A DNA stretch of 64,000 bases from Streptomyces lincolnensis (GTDB taxonomy: Bacteria; Actinomycetota; Actinomycetes; Streptomycetales; Streptomycetaceae), in assembly GCF_001685355.1 (NCBI RefSeq), contig NZ_CP016438.1, forward strand, positions 10,106,001 through 10,170,000, given 5' to 3'. Below are positions 1-8,599 of the stretch, piece after piece. How positions within the stretch are numbered: the stretch's first letter is position 1; each line of letters opens with the position of its first letter. Both the position numbers and the translations under genes were made by a program. The notes below the pieces were generated by a model. It ran no database searches. It had not been told where the DNA came from and was given only the letters and a program-made list of their open reading frames with translations.

Positions 1-806
1 GGTGCGGGCACGTCGGAGGCGAAGGGCAGGAGGCGTACGTCGCTGCGGCGGCTGGTGAGGGCCAGACGGGGGGCGAGGGCGATGCCGAGCCCGGCGGCGA
101 CCATGGCCTGCGCCTCCTGGTAGTCGTGTGAGGAGTAGGCGATCTGTGGCTCGAATCCCGCCCGGCGGCAACTGCGGCGCAGGACATCGGCGACCGGGTG
201 GTTGTCGGCGCGGATGATCCACTCCTGGTCGGCGAGGTCGCCGAGCCGGACGGAGGGATGGTTGCGCAAGGGGGAGTCGGCGGGGACGACCAGCACCGTG
301 GGGTCGTCCAGCAGGTGGGTGAGGGAGAGCGCCGGATCGTCGAGGCGGTTCCATTCGTAGTCCCACAGCAGTCCCTGTTCCACCTCCCCGGTGTGGAGCA
401 TCTCCCGCAGCTCCGCGAGCACCCCTGCGCGTACCTCGATACGGACACCGGTGTGACGGCGGCGGAAGCGGGTGAGCGCGAGCGGCAGCAGGGACGCGCT
501 CGCCGTGGGGAAGGAACCAAGCCGCAAGGTGCCCTGGTCGAGGGCGGTGAACGAATCCAAGTCGGCCTGGGCGGCGCGCAGTTCGCGGCGGATCGCCTGG
601 CCGCGCCCGGCCAGCGCGGCACCCGCCGGGGTGGGGCGGATACCGCGCGGCAGCCGCTCGATCAGCGGCTGCCCCACCTCCTGCTCCAGCAGGGACATCT
701 GCTGGGAAGCGGCGGAAGTGGTCATGCCCAGGGCCTCGGCCGCAGCGGTGAGTGAACCGCGTTCAGTGGCCTCGGTGAGCAGCAGCAGGCGGCGAACGTT
801 CAGCAT
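1..806 (-). CDS. LysR-family transcriptional regulator (C-terminus cut by window start)
   Basis: The minus-strand frame starts at the ATG complementary to 804-806 and runs off the left edge. The N-terminus begins MLNVRRLLLLTEATERGSL and carries the LysR winged helix-turn-helix (TAAAEALGMTTSAASQQMSLLE). It is followed by the co-inducer-binding domain, with motifs such as LRLGSFPTASASLLP and VVPADSPLRNHPSV. It is divergent from the prpF-like gene, the usual arrangement in which a LysR protein controls its neighbour and itself. A 15-bp palindrome at 815-829 lies directly upstream of this start. The effector is unknown; a tricarboxylate or dicarboxylate is an inference from the neighbouring genes. 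The last part of the effector domain is not in the window. Confidence 0.9.
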   Translation of the reverse strand, partial: MLNVRRLLLLTEATERGSLTAAAEALGMTTSAASQQMSLLEQEVGQPLIERLPRGIRPTPAGAALAGRGQAIRRELRAAQADLDSFTALDQGTLRLGSFPTASASLLPLALTRFRRRHTGVRIEVRAGVLAELREMLHTGEVEQGLLWDYEWNRLDDPALSLTHLLDDPTVLVVPADSPLRNHPSVRLGDLADQEWIIRADNHPVADVLRRSCRRAGFEPQIAYSSHDYQEAQAMVAAGLGIALAPRLALTSRRSDVRLLPFASDVPA

Positions 807-814
807 CCGTTGAC

Positions 815-829
815 TTTAGCTGAGCTAAA
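815..829. promoter_or_regulatory. Palindromic LysR-type operator
   Basis: TTTAGC-TGA-GCTAAA is a perfect 15-bp palindrome that contains the T-N11-A pattern typical of LysR boxes. It sits 9 bp upstream of the LysR start, inside the 169-bp divergent intergenic region. Probable role: autoregulation and control of the prpF-like operon. Confidence 0.55.
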
Positions 830-975
830 CCCAACTGAAGTGAACTGCGATTGCTCCGAAGTCACGCCCCTGCGAAGGTCTCCGCATCCGCCGAGCGGTT
901 CACCGGAACGCAATGCGCCCGCAACCTCCGCCTCGGCCCTTCCCTCCCCTCGTTGATCAAGGAAGAGCCTCAGAC

Positions 976-2097
976 GTGCACACTCCCGCGACCCTGGTGC
1001 GTGGCGGCACCAGCAAGTGCTGGCTGTTCAATCAGGTCGACGTCCCCGCCGACCGCGGCGAACTGGAGAAACTGCTGGTCTCCGCGTACGGCGCCACCGA
1101 TCCCGTGGAACTGGACGGCGTGGGCGGGGCGACCCCCACCACCTCGAAGGCGGCGGTCGTCAGCGCCTCGCCCGAACCCGGCGTGGACGTGGACTATCTC
1201 TTCGCCCAGGTCGGCATCGGCACCGGCTCGGTCGAGTGGACGAGCAACTGCGGCAACTGCGCCACCGGGGTCGCCCTGTACGCGGCCGCAAAGGGCATGG
1301 TGGCGATCACCGGCGACCGGACTCGGGTGGTGATGCGCAATACCAACACCGGCGCGGTCCTCGAAGGGCTCGTGGACACCACCGGTGGCGTCGTCCACCA
1401 CTTCGGCCGCCAGACCGTACCCGGCACCCGGGCCGGCGGGGTCGCCGTCGGCCTCACCTTCCGGGATCCGGCCGGCGGCACCACCGGTTTACTGCTCCCC
1501 ACCGGGCAGGCCGCACAGGACCTGCGGGTCGCTGACGCCGAGCCGGTGCGGGTGAGCATGGTGGACGCCGGGGCCCCCGTCGTCCTCGTCGATGCCCTCG
1601 CCGCCGGCCGCACCGGCGCCGAGCCCCTGGAGCGGATGGGCGCGGACGTGCCCTGGCTGCGCACTGTGCGCCATGCCGCCGCACCGCTGATGGGGCTGCT
1701 CAAGCCGGGCGAGGAACCGGGCGACGCGGTGCCGAAGGTGGGCCTGGTGGGCCCGCCGGTGCCGTACACCACCACCCTCGGCGAACCGGTCGCGGCCGAG
1801 GACTACGACATCTCGGTGCGCATGCTCAGCATGAACGCCCCGCACCCCGCGATCGGCCTGACCTCCGCCGTCGCCGTCGCGGCGGCCGGGCTCGTCGCCG
1901 GCTCCGTGGTCAGCCGGACCACGGGCGGCCCGACCGACGAGTGGCTGCGACTCGGCACCCCCGCCGGCATCGTCGCGGTCCGCTGCACCGACGTACAAGA
2001 CGGCCTGCCGCGGCAGGTCACCGTGCAGCGCGCGGCGCGACTGCTCGCCGACGCCCGTATCTACGTCCCGGAAGCAGGCCGCACGCAAGCCGCCTGA
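976..2097 (+). CDS. PrpF-family protein (aconitate isomerase / oxalomesaconate tautomerase type)
   Basis: PrpF-fold enzymes move a double bond or proton in unsaturated tricarboxylates such as 2-methylaconitate or 4-oxalomesaconate. Family signs are the N-terminal VRGGTSK, the glycine-rich GGATPTTSKAA segment, the cysteine motif SNCGNCATG and the C-terminal MLSMNAPHPAIGLT. I place the start at GTG 976 rather than the in-frame ATG at 913, because GGAAGAG lies 8-9 bases upstream and the homologous region begins right after it; this gives 373 aa, normal for the family. It is followed 102 bp later by a permease gene and faces a LysR gene, which suggests uptake and catabolism of a tricarboxylate or dicarboxylate. 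The exact substrate cannot be read from the sequence. Confidence 0.85.
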   Translation: MHTPATLVRGGTSKCWLFNQVDVPADRGELEKLLVSAYGATDPVELDGVGGATPTTSKAAVVSASPEPGVDVDYLFAQVGIGTGSVEWTSNCGNCATGVALYAAAKGMVAITGDRTRVVMRNTNTGAVLEGLVDTTGGVVHHFGRQTVPGTRAGGVAVGLTFRDPAGGTTGLLLPTGQAAQDLRVADAEPVRVSMVDAGAPVVLVDALAAGRTGAEPLERMGADVPWLRTVRHAAAPLMGLLKPGEEPGDAVPKVGLVGPPVPYTTTLGEPVAAEDYDISVRMLSMNAPHPAIGLTSAVAVAAAGLVAGSVVSRTTGGPTDEWLRLGTPAGIVAVRCTDVQDGLPRQVTVQRAARLLADARIYVPEAGRTQAA

Positions 2098-2199
2098 CCG
2101 GGACGGACATCACCTCGGTCGGCCGGTGCCCCCGCCGTCCGCACCGGGATATCCTCGCGCCCCCGGGGCGCGCCCCTCCCCATCGCACCAAGGACAAAG

Positions 2200-3453
2200 A
2201 TGTCTGCTGAAGTGATTTCCATAGGCGCGCTGCTGGTGATGTTCGTGGTCGGCACGGTGCTGCCGATCAACCTGGGCATCCTCGCCTTCGTCGCCACCTT
2301 CGCGGTCGGCACCGCCTCGCTCGGCCTCACCGAGGACGAGATCTTCGAGGGGTTCCCGGCGAAACTCTTCGTCACCATCGTCGGCGTCACCTATCTGTTC
2401 TCCGTCGCCCGCCGCAACGGCACCATCGACTGGCTCGTCGCGGCCGGAGTACGGCTGGTCCGCGGCAAGGTCGCGCTCATTCCCTGGGTGCTGTTCCTGG
2501 TGGCCGCCCTGCTCACGGCGTTCGGTACGTTCACCCCGGCGGCGGTCGCCATCCTCGCGCCGATCGGTATGAACTTCGCCTACCGCTACCGGCTCAACCC
2601 GCTGGTCGTCGGCATGATGGTGATCAGCGGCGGGCACGCGGGCGCGTTCTCCCCGCTCGCCGTCTCCGGTGCGCTGGTGCTCGGCCTGGTCGACAAGACC
2701 GAACTGCACGTCTCCGCGGTGACGCTGTTCAGCGCCAGCTTCCTGATCAACCTGGTGCTCTCGGCACTCACCTACGCACTGCTCGCCAAGCGCCCCGCCC
2801 CGCTGGCCGAGGAATCCGACGAGGCGGCCGAGGACGAGGACCTCGCCGTGTCCGACAGGCCCGACTGGCGTCAGTGGCTCACCCTCGCCTGCCTGGTCGC
2901 CCTAGTCGTCGGCGCTCTGGGCTTCCACCTGGAGATCGGCTTCCTCGCCCTGGCGGCCGGCGCACTGCTGGCCCTGGTGGACATGAAGCGGCAGGAGAAG
3001 GCCGTGGAGGGCGTCAGCTGGTCCACCCTGCTGCTGGTCGCGGGCATGATGACCTACATCGCCATGCTGGAGAAGGCCGGCATCATCGAGAACATCTCCG
3101 AACACGCGGCGGGCCTGGGCGCACCGGTCGCCGTCGCCCTGCTGCTCTGCTTCACCGTCGCCATCACCTCCGCCTTCGCCTCCTCCACAGCGATCCTCAC
3201 CGCGATCATCCCCATCGCCGTACCGCTGCTGCTCTCCAGCCATCTCAGCGCCGCCGGGCTGATCGCCGCCCTCGCCGTCTCCACGACGATCGTCGACACC
3301 TCGCCCTTCTCCACCAACGGTGCACTCGTCCTCAGCAACGCCCGCGGGGTGGAACCCCGCCGCTTCTACCGCCAGGTCATCGGCTACACCGGCGGAATTG
3401 TCGCCCTCGGCCCCGTCGTGGCCTGGGGCGCGCTGGTCCTGCCCTGGTCGTAG
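2200..3453 (+). CDS. SLC13/MatC-like dicarboxylate permease
   Basis: This 417-residue protein is almost entirely hydrophobic, with about eleven predicted membrane segments starting at residue 5. Its N-terminal half resembles the MatC (dicarboxylate carrier) domain and its C-terminal half the anion-permease/ArsB fold, with FASSTAILTAIIPIAVPLL and VDTSPFSTNGAL near the end. An acidic hydrophilic loop (EESDEAAEDEDL) separates the halves at about residue 205. ATG 2200 has AAGGA five bases upstream. It probably forms an operon with the upstream PrpF-like gene and imports that enzyme's substrate. SLC13 and MatC assignments overlap, so the transport mechanism is uncertain. Confidence 0.82.
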   Translation: MSAEVISIGALLVMFVVGTVLPINLGILAFVATFAVGTASLGLTEDEIFEGFPAKLFVTIVGVTYLFSVARRNGTIDWLVAAGVRLVRGKVALIPWVLFLVAALLTAFGTFTPAAVAILAPIGMNFAYRYRLNPLVVGMMVISGGHAGAFSPLAVSGALVLGLVDKTELHVSAVTLFSASFLINLVLSALTYALLAKRPAPLAEESDEAAEDEDLAVSDRPDWRQWLTLACLVALVVGALGFHLEIGFLALAAGALLALVDMKRQEKAVEGVSWSTLLLVAGMMTYIAMLEKAGIIENISEHAAGLGAPVAVALLLCFTVAITSAFASSTAILTAIIPIAVPLLLSSHLSAAGLIAALAVSTTIVDTSPFSTNGALVLSNARGVEPRRFYRQVIGYTGGIVALGPVVAWGALVLPWS

Positions 3454-3836
3454 GACGCCAACGGGCTCGACGTGCGGCTGACGCACCGGGCCCGTTGGGT
3501 TGCTGCTGGGACAGCCGGACCAGAAGTACCGGCCGCGTACGCTACGATTGATCTTGAGCTGGTCGCCGCAACTCCAGTCGGCCGGTTGTGCGTTGGTGGT
3601 CCAAGGAAAGACGCCCCGCTTCCTGCGGGGAAATGCAGGTGCAAGGCCTGCCCGGCGCTCTGATCGAGCCTCATCCCGGTGTCACCGGGGTGAGGCTCGC
3701 TGCATTTGCGGGACGGTGCGCGCGGAGATCCCGCTCGGGGAATTCCTCGACCAACTCGTGGTTGAGCGCGGCCGCACAGGTCGCGCCCATCCCGGCCGGC
3801 GTGATCGCCTGGGCTGAAGTGTCGAGATGGTCTGTC
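3454..3836. other. Convergent intergenic region with a riboswitch-like RNA and a terminator
   Basis: No convincing gene lies here. At 3545-3665, read on the plus strand, GC-rich hairpins (for example CCCCGC-TTCCT-GCGGGG) are followed by GGGGAAATGCAGGTGC and paired GC-rich arms. This loosely recalls the core of a cobalamin-type riboswitch and is followed at once by a strong hairpin. No plus-strand gene follows, so if it is a riboswitch it is a stranded one. Confidence 0.3.
3666..3698. terminator. Bidirectional hairpin terminator
   Basis: Two 15-nt arms, GAGCCTCATCCCGGT and ACCGGGGTGAGGCTC, separated by GTC, pair throughout with one G-T wobble. It lies between the convergent permease and MFS genes. 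There is no long T-tract, which is normal for Streptomyces terminators. Confidence 0.65.
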
Positions 3837-5108
3837 TCAGGATGCCTTCTGACCGGCAGGCTTCTCGATCCCGGTGGTCACCCGTGCCCCTCGGAAGAGC
3901 ACCGGGAGCCACAGGAGACATGCCAGCAGAGGGACCGCGGCGTAGGTGGCCATGCCCACACTGGAGCCCAACCCGTCCATGAGCGCGCCGAGGACGAGAT
4001 AGCCGATGCCGATGAGCGCCGACTCCACGAATGCGATCATCGACAGCAGGCTCGCCCGGTGGCGCGACGGCACTGCCTCGTTGAACACGTTGTCCACGAG
4101 CACGGCGGTGATCTCGGGAATTCCGACCAGGACCAGGAACGCGGCGACGGTGACCCAGACAAGGCCGAGGCCGCTCAGTCCGAGCGCCACGGCGAGCGTC
4201 AGGAGAGCCACCGGGACGATGACCCGATACCCGATGCGACGGTCCGCGCGGTCCGACAGCAGGGGAGTGAGTCCGCCGACGAAGAAACCCGCCGCTATGA
4301 CCACGCTGACCAATGCGGTGCCCGCTCCCTGATCGGAGAGGGTCTTCTGCGTGAAAATGATGTACGGCGTCAAAGTCGCGTGCATCAATCCGGACACCAC
4401 GACAAGCGTCACGAGCGCCGGCGTGGCGACCCGAAGCAGCGCCCGCCATGCTGTGGCGTCGCGGTGCTCCTTCCCGGCTCCGTCCTGCTCGTCCACCGCG
4501 TCCGCGCCGCGGATCTCGGGCACCCTTGACATCAGCACCACCACGGCCAGGATGAGGCAGGACGCCGAACCGACGTAGACGACTCCCCAGGAAAACTGCT
4601 GCAGTTGGCCGCCGAGGACGATGGCGACTCCCGAGGTGACCGTCCCGAGCATGGTGAACCGGGACTTGATCTTGACGTAGCCGGCCGTTGCACCATGACG
4701 CACGAGCAGGTCGTACAGCAGAGCGGTGTCCGAACCGGACACACATGCCATGCCCACGCCCTGCCCGATGAACAGCGCCAGGAACACCCAGTAGTTGGAG
4801 AACGCCACCTGACCGAGCAGGCATCCAGCTATCAGCACCTGGCCGATCACGATGCTGGCACGCCTGCCGATTCGGTCGGCGATGACTCCCGTCGGCAACT
4901 CCGCGAGTCCGCTGACCAGGTAGAGCAGTGTCTGAAGGAGGGCTACTTGCCCGGCGGAGAAGCCTCGCTGATAAAGGAAGAGGACGAACACGCCACGCTG
5001 GAACAGCGAGTTGGCGAGCACGGCGTATACGTAGAACGGGCGCGTGACGCTTCGTGCTGCATCGTCGACTGCAGCCGACCCGCCAAGGGCCTCCGTGGTG
5101 CCGGTCAT
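3837..5108 (-). CDS. MFS transporter
   Basis: A 423-residue major facilitator protein with about twelve membrane segments. The first cytoplasmic loop carries the MFS signature as GVIADRIGRRASI (residues about 75-87), and a similar LSDRADRRIGYR occurs in the second half. The start ATG complementary to 5106-5108 has GGGGGAG upstream. The role is drug or metabolite efflux, or uptake; nothing nearby reveals the substrate. It is convergent with the permease gene, and a shared terminator lies between them. Confidence 0.82.
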   Translation of the reverse strand: MTGTTEALGGSAAVDDAARSVTRPFYVYAVLANSLFQRGVFVLFLYQRGFSAGQVALLQTLLYLVSGLAELPTGVIADRIGRRASIVIGQVLIAGCLLGQVAFSNYWVFLALFIGQGVGMACVSGSDTALLYDLLVRHGATAGYVKIKSRFTMLGTVTSGVAIVLGGQLQQFSWGVVYVGSASCLILAVVVLMSRVPEIRGADAVDEQDGAGKEHRDATAWRALLRVATPALVTLVVVSGLMHATLTPYIIFTQKTLSDQGAGTALVSVVIAAGFFVGGLTPLLSDRADRRIGYRVIVPVALLTLAVALGLSGLGLVWVTVAAFLVLVGIPEITAVLVDNVFNEAVPSRHRASLLSMIAFVESALIGIGYLVLGALMDGLGSSVGMATYAAVPLLACLLWLPVLFRGARVTTGIEKPAGQKAS

Positions 5109-5792
5109 GGTGCGAGCTCCCCCTGGTGACTCCGGTGATCATAGGTGTTGGGCCTCCGCCGTCGACCGGAAACCTCCAGTCCGTACTTCGCGCAGGACAA
5201 TGGGCCGACCCTCTGGGACGTCACCCTCCAGCTGCTGGTTCACCAACGTCCGCTCCCGTGTGACGCTGCGGGGTGAACGGCTGCGTCGGATGATCACCTG
5301 CCGGGCCGGCATGCGGTGCGGAGCGTGCAGCGCCACGGAGGGCCGTGGCGCCAATTCGCGGCTTGGAAACGAAGGCGTTCGCCCGCCTTGGTCAAGGGCA
5401 CGGAGACGAGCCATGCCACGGCCCGCAGCCACATCCGCTACGCGTTCAGCGTGTGGGGCGTTCGGCCAGGGTCTGGACGCTGGATCTGAGCATTCTCACC
5501 GATGCCGGGGCCCCTCCAACGCCCGCCTTCAGCGTCCGCCTCGCGCGGGCGAGCGGCGAGGCGTCGCCGCAGTGACGTTCGCTACGGAACGTGGCATCCC
5601 GCGGCCTGCCATCGCCGACGCGAGGGAGATCGTACTCCGGCCGCGCCGGACCCACGGGAGGCAGCGGAGCAATCGCCGTTGCGGCGGACTTTCCGCCGCG
5701 GTCGCTGAACCTCGCTTCACCTGCGAGGTGTCCCACGACGCTCCCCATCCACGACCGCAGACCTGTCAGACCCGCGCCGTATCCGCCGTCCT
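5109..5792. other. Non-coding stretch upstream of the MFS gene
   Basis: I find no gene I can support. Several open frames exist, but their composition is not protein-like. A minus-strand frame at 5139-5432 ends NQQLEGDVPEGRPIVLRE and could be a decayed gene that I do not recognise. A 9-bp hairpin (GCGCCACGG-AGGG-CCGTGGCGC) lies at 5330-5351. Confidence 0.4.
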
Positions 5793-6635
5793 CTATCCGA
5801 GCGTGAGCATCGCCGCGGCGACCTCGTCGATCGCCGCTGCGGGGATGGCAGTGGCGGCCTCCTCAAGGACGAGGAGCTGTGCCCCGGGGATCTCGCGCGC
5901 GATCGCCTTACCGTTGCCGACGGGGAAGAACCGGTTGCGGCGGCCGTGGACGACGAGCGTGGGGACTTTGATCTCGGGCAGGCGCTCGCGCCAGCGAGGT
6001 TTGCAGTCGAGCCTGGAGAACACCATGCCCATCTGGTTGGCCATCTGGACCGGGGGCGCGGTGCCGGGCGTGCGGTCCCAGATGCGTGCGGCGACGGCGC
6101 GTCCGGTGAGAGGGTCGTCGCCGAGGATCTCCGCTGCGGCGGCGGCGAACTCCGCCACTGCCTTGCGGTCGGTCCAATCGGGTATCGGACGCGCGAAGAG
6201 CCGGCTCATCGTCGCCTGGTCGTGGTCGGGGAGGTCGTCGTCGGGTGGGCCGGGGGCAACCGCGCGGGTGCCGACCAGGGTGAGCGCCGAGAACGCGCTC
6301 GGATGGTCGAGTACGGCCACCTGGGCGACCATCCCGCCTACGTCGATCCCCGCAAGGTGGGCGGGCCCGTCGCCGAGCACGTCGGCAAGGGCTGCCGCGT
6401 CGGCGGCGAGGTCGCGCAGGGTGTAGGCGGGCGCCTGCTTCGGGTCCGTCGTCGACTCCCCGCTGTCGCGAAGGTCGTAGCGCACCACACGGCGCCCGCC
6501 GGCGGCGAGGCGTTCGCACAGCGCGTCGGGCCAGGAGAGCATCGTCGTTCCGCCCGCGAGCAGGACGAGTGGCGCGTTGTCGTCGCCGAACGACTCGATG
6601 CCCAGGGCGATCCCATTGGCTTTGACAGTGGTCAT
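5793..6635 (-). CDS. Alpha/beta hydrolase-fold protein with a degenerate catalytic triad
   Basis: The protein (280 aa, start MTTVKANGIALGIES) has the order of a RdmC/aclacinomycin methylesterase-like alpha/beta hydrolase: oxyanion loop (VLLAGGTTM), RYDLRDSGES, nucleophile elbow, and a C-terminal VPTLVVHG strand. The catalytic positions are changed. The elbow reads GIDVGG where a serine is expected. The acid loop reads HGRRNRFFP where relatives have an Asp (about GTADPLFP). The histidine position reads LEEAATAIP instead of a G-H-D-L-P type motif. The fold is probably kept but ordinary ester hydrolysis is unlikely; a binding role or decay is possible. An in-frame ATG at 6759-6761 is unlikely to be used, because the extra residues are low-complexity. 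Confidence 0.75.
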   Translation of the reverse strand: MTTVKANGIALGIESFGDDNAPLVLLAGGTTMLSWPDALCERLAAGGRRVVRYDLRDSGESTTDPKQAPAYTLRDLAADAAALADVLGDGPAHLAGIDVGGMVAQVAVLDHPSAFSALTLVGTRAVAPGPPDDDLPDHDQATMSRLFARPIPDWTDRKAVAEFAAAAAEILGDDPLTGRAVAARIWDRTPGTAPPVQMANQMGMVFSRLDCKPRWRERLPEIKVPTLVVHGRRNRFFPVGNGKAIAREIPGAQLLVLEEAATAIPAAAIDEVAAAMLTLG

Positions 6636-7010
6636 CGGAATCACCGGGAGATGTCGTAGGTAAGGGGGTCGGGCCCGGTGACGAAACCGTCGAGGGGGAG
6701 CGGGATGCCAGCGATGATGGGAGTCATGCCGTGGGAGACCCGATCCGCCGCTCAAAGTCATCGCTCACGCAGGAAACATGTGGAGTACTCCAGCCGGAGA
6801 TCGTGATCTTGTGAGTGGGGGCGCCGCTGATATGGCGCGGCCACCATTGAGCAGTGTGCATCGTGAAGTCGCAGGTCATGGGTCTGGCGTGACGTTGCTT
6901 CGGGGTGCTCGTGTTGGTCGTGCTGGGCAGTCTGGGGTGTAGATCGTCTGGCGGGGCGGCTCTGCGGGTTCCTGCCCGTCGTCGCCGGTGTCGCTTCTAC
7001 GATCCGGCGC
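6636..7010. other. Intergenic region between hydrolase and IS-associated genes
   Basis: No gene I can support. The left boundary of the transposon ahead probably lies somewhere in this stretch, but I could not identify a terminal repeat. Confidence 0.35.
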
Positions 7011-7364
7011 ATGATGGACCCCGAGGTGCTGGAGCGGATCACCGCGCGACGTGCAGAGCTGGACGGACTCGAAGAACAGCTGGTCAAGCAGCTGGTGGAG
7101 GTGCGGGCGGAGCGGGACGAGCTCGCCGTGGCCGAACGCGTTCTGCAGCGGCTGAGCGAGCAGATCGCCGACGAGCAGGCGGAGGCCGGGTCGTTGGTCG
7201 TTCAAGTAGCGGGCCGGGCAGCGCGGTTGGTCCCGGACCGTGCGCCGGGCTTGGACACGGGGGTGCGGGGCAAGCTGGAGCCTCTGCGCGGGAAGCTGAC
7301 GAAGCCGGCTGACCGTGGCTGGCTGCACAAACGCCCCGACGGGCGGTTCACCGCACGTCCATGA
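7011..7364 (+). CDS. Small coiled-coil protein beside a transposase
   Basis: A 117-residue protein. Residues about 5-60 form a long charged heptad helix (LEEQLVKQLVEVRAERDEL), and the C-terminus ends DRGWLHKRPDGRF. Similar short helical proteins ending with such a motif occur beside insertion-sequence genes in streptomycetes (recollection, not checked). It lies 86 bp upstream of the transposase on the same strand and may be an accessory protein of that element. No catalytic motif is visible. The start could be either of the two adjacent ATG codons. Confidence 0.5.
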   Translation: MMDPEVLERITARRAELDGLEEQLVKQLVEVRAERDELAVAERVLQRLSEQIADEQAEAGSLVVQVAGRAARLVPDRAPGLDTGVRGKLEPLRGKLTKPADRGWLHKRPDGRFTARP

Positions 7365-7450
7365 TCGCGTGGGGTACGGCGTAACGGACGGTCCCCCGGC
7401 GGCAGTTGAGTTTGGTGTGAAGAAAAACAACCATCACGCCGAGGGCCCTG

Positions 7451-8251
7451 ATGGCCTTGTTTACACCGCCTACCGCCGTCGAGCGCCACCCTGAACTGGT
7501 TCGCCGACCTGATCCGCGGCCGCCTGAAGAAGATCAGATCGCGGTGGCGGGTGCTGCCGCCGGGAAGATCGCGGGCATAGTGCTGGCGGTGCTGCGCTGT
7601 GACCAGCGGCCCGACGATCTGGCCGGCGGGAACGGGATACACCGCACCACCGTTACGCGCTGGGTGCGCGAGGTCGTCGGGCTGCTGGCTGCCCGCGCCT
7701 CGCGCCTGGACCGGGCGTTGAAGAAGATCGCCCGAAGTGGTGGCGGAGTGGTCCTGCTGGACGGCACGCTGATCCGCACCCGGCGGCGTACCGGAACCGA
7801 GAACCGGAAGAACTACTCCGGCAAGCACAGATGCCATGGCCTGCTCGTGATCGCGCTCACCGACGACAAGGGCCGTCTGATATGGGTCTCCGCGGTGCGG
7901 GCCGGATGGACCTCGGAGATCACCAGCTGCCGCCACGACCACCTCACCGCCCACCTGCGGCCGGCCGGCCTCGGCGCCATCGCCGACCTGGGATTCGTCG
8001 GACTCGACGACAGCGGTCCCGACGTCGACCCGGCAGTGATCACCGGCTACCAGGCCGCCCGGAACCGGCCTCTGACCCGCGGCCAGAAGCTGTCCAACAA
8101 GGCCCTCGCCGCCGTCCGGGCCCCGGTCGAGCACGGCTTCGCCCACCTCAAGAACTGGCGCGTGCTCGGTAAGGTCCGTACCGACCCGAGGTGGGCAACC
8201 GCGCTGGTGAAGGGCCTGCTGGTCCTCACAAACCGCGAAGTCTCCCGCTGA
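7451..8251 (+). CDS. IS5-like DDE transposase
   Basis: A 266-residue transposase of the compact IS5/HARBI-like type (DDE_Tnp_4). An N-terminal helix-turn-helix segment (GIHRTTVTRWVREVV, residues about 60-75) precedes the DDE core. The first acidic residue lies in VVLLDGTLI, the second in GAIADLGFVGLD and the glutamate in VEHGFAHLKNWRVL. YSGKHRCHGL is a family hallmark. The catalytic residues appear intact, so the enzyme could be active. It ends two bases before an inverted repeat that belongs to the next unit. Confidence 0.8.
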   Translation: MALFTPPTAVERHPELVRRPDPRPPEEDQIAVAGAAAGKIAGIVLAVLRCDQRPDDLAGGNGIHRTTVTRWVREVVGLLAARASRLDRALKKIARSGGGVVLLDGTLIRTRRRTGTENRKNYSGKHRCHGLLVIALTDDKGRLIWVSAVRAGWTSEITSCRHDHLTAHLRPAGLGAIADLGFVGLDDSGPDVDPAVITGYQAARNRPLTRGQKLSNKALAAVRAPVEHGFAHLKNWRVLGKVRTDPRWATALVKGLLVLTNREVSR

Positions 8252-8504
8252 TAGGGCTCTTTGAACCTCGGTGGAGTCGCTCTTCCCGTCACTTACTTGG
8301 ATGTTGAACGGTGTGCGGAAGAGCGGCGAGCACACGCATGTGTTGGAAACCCGGCTGAGGTCCTTGATCTTGTGACGCTGTCCGCCTCTGCCTTCGGCTC
8401 CGTGGCATCCGGTCACGGAGCCTCCGCAAAAACCCGTTTGGTGGACCACGGCGCCGACTGCTACTTTCCCGGAGACCGTGCGAGAGATTGAGGAGGTGGT
8501 ACCC

Positions 8505-8555
8505 GTGAACGTATCGACGTGGGTGCTCTCCTCCGGGGTCACGGTCGGGCGATAG
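8505..8555 (+). CDS. Possible leader peptide of 16 residues
   Basis: GTG 8505 is preceded by GGAGG with ideal spacing. The frame reads MNVSTWVLSSGVTVGR and then stops with TAG, 44 bp before the hydrolase start. No family recognised. It could be a translated leader or chance. Confidence 0.25.
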   Translation: MNVSTWVLSSGVTVGR

Positions 8556-8599
8556 GTCGTCCGGGAGCGCCGTTCTGTGCACTCCCGAAAGGCACGACC

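Noticed and set aside
913..975. Longer N-terminus for the PrpF-like protein starting at ATG 913
   Set aside because: The extra 21 residues are Pro/Arg-rich and unlike the family; GTG 976 has a good ribosome-binding site.
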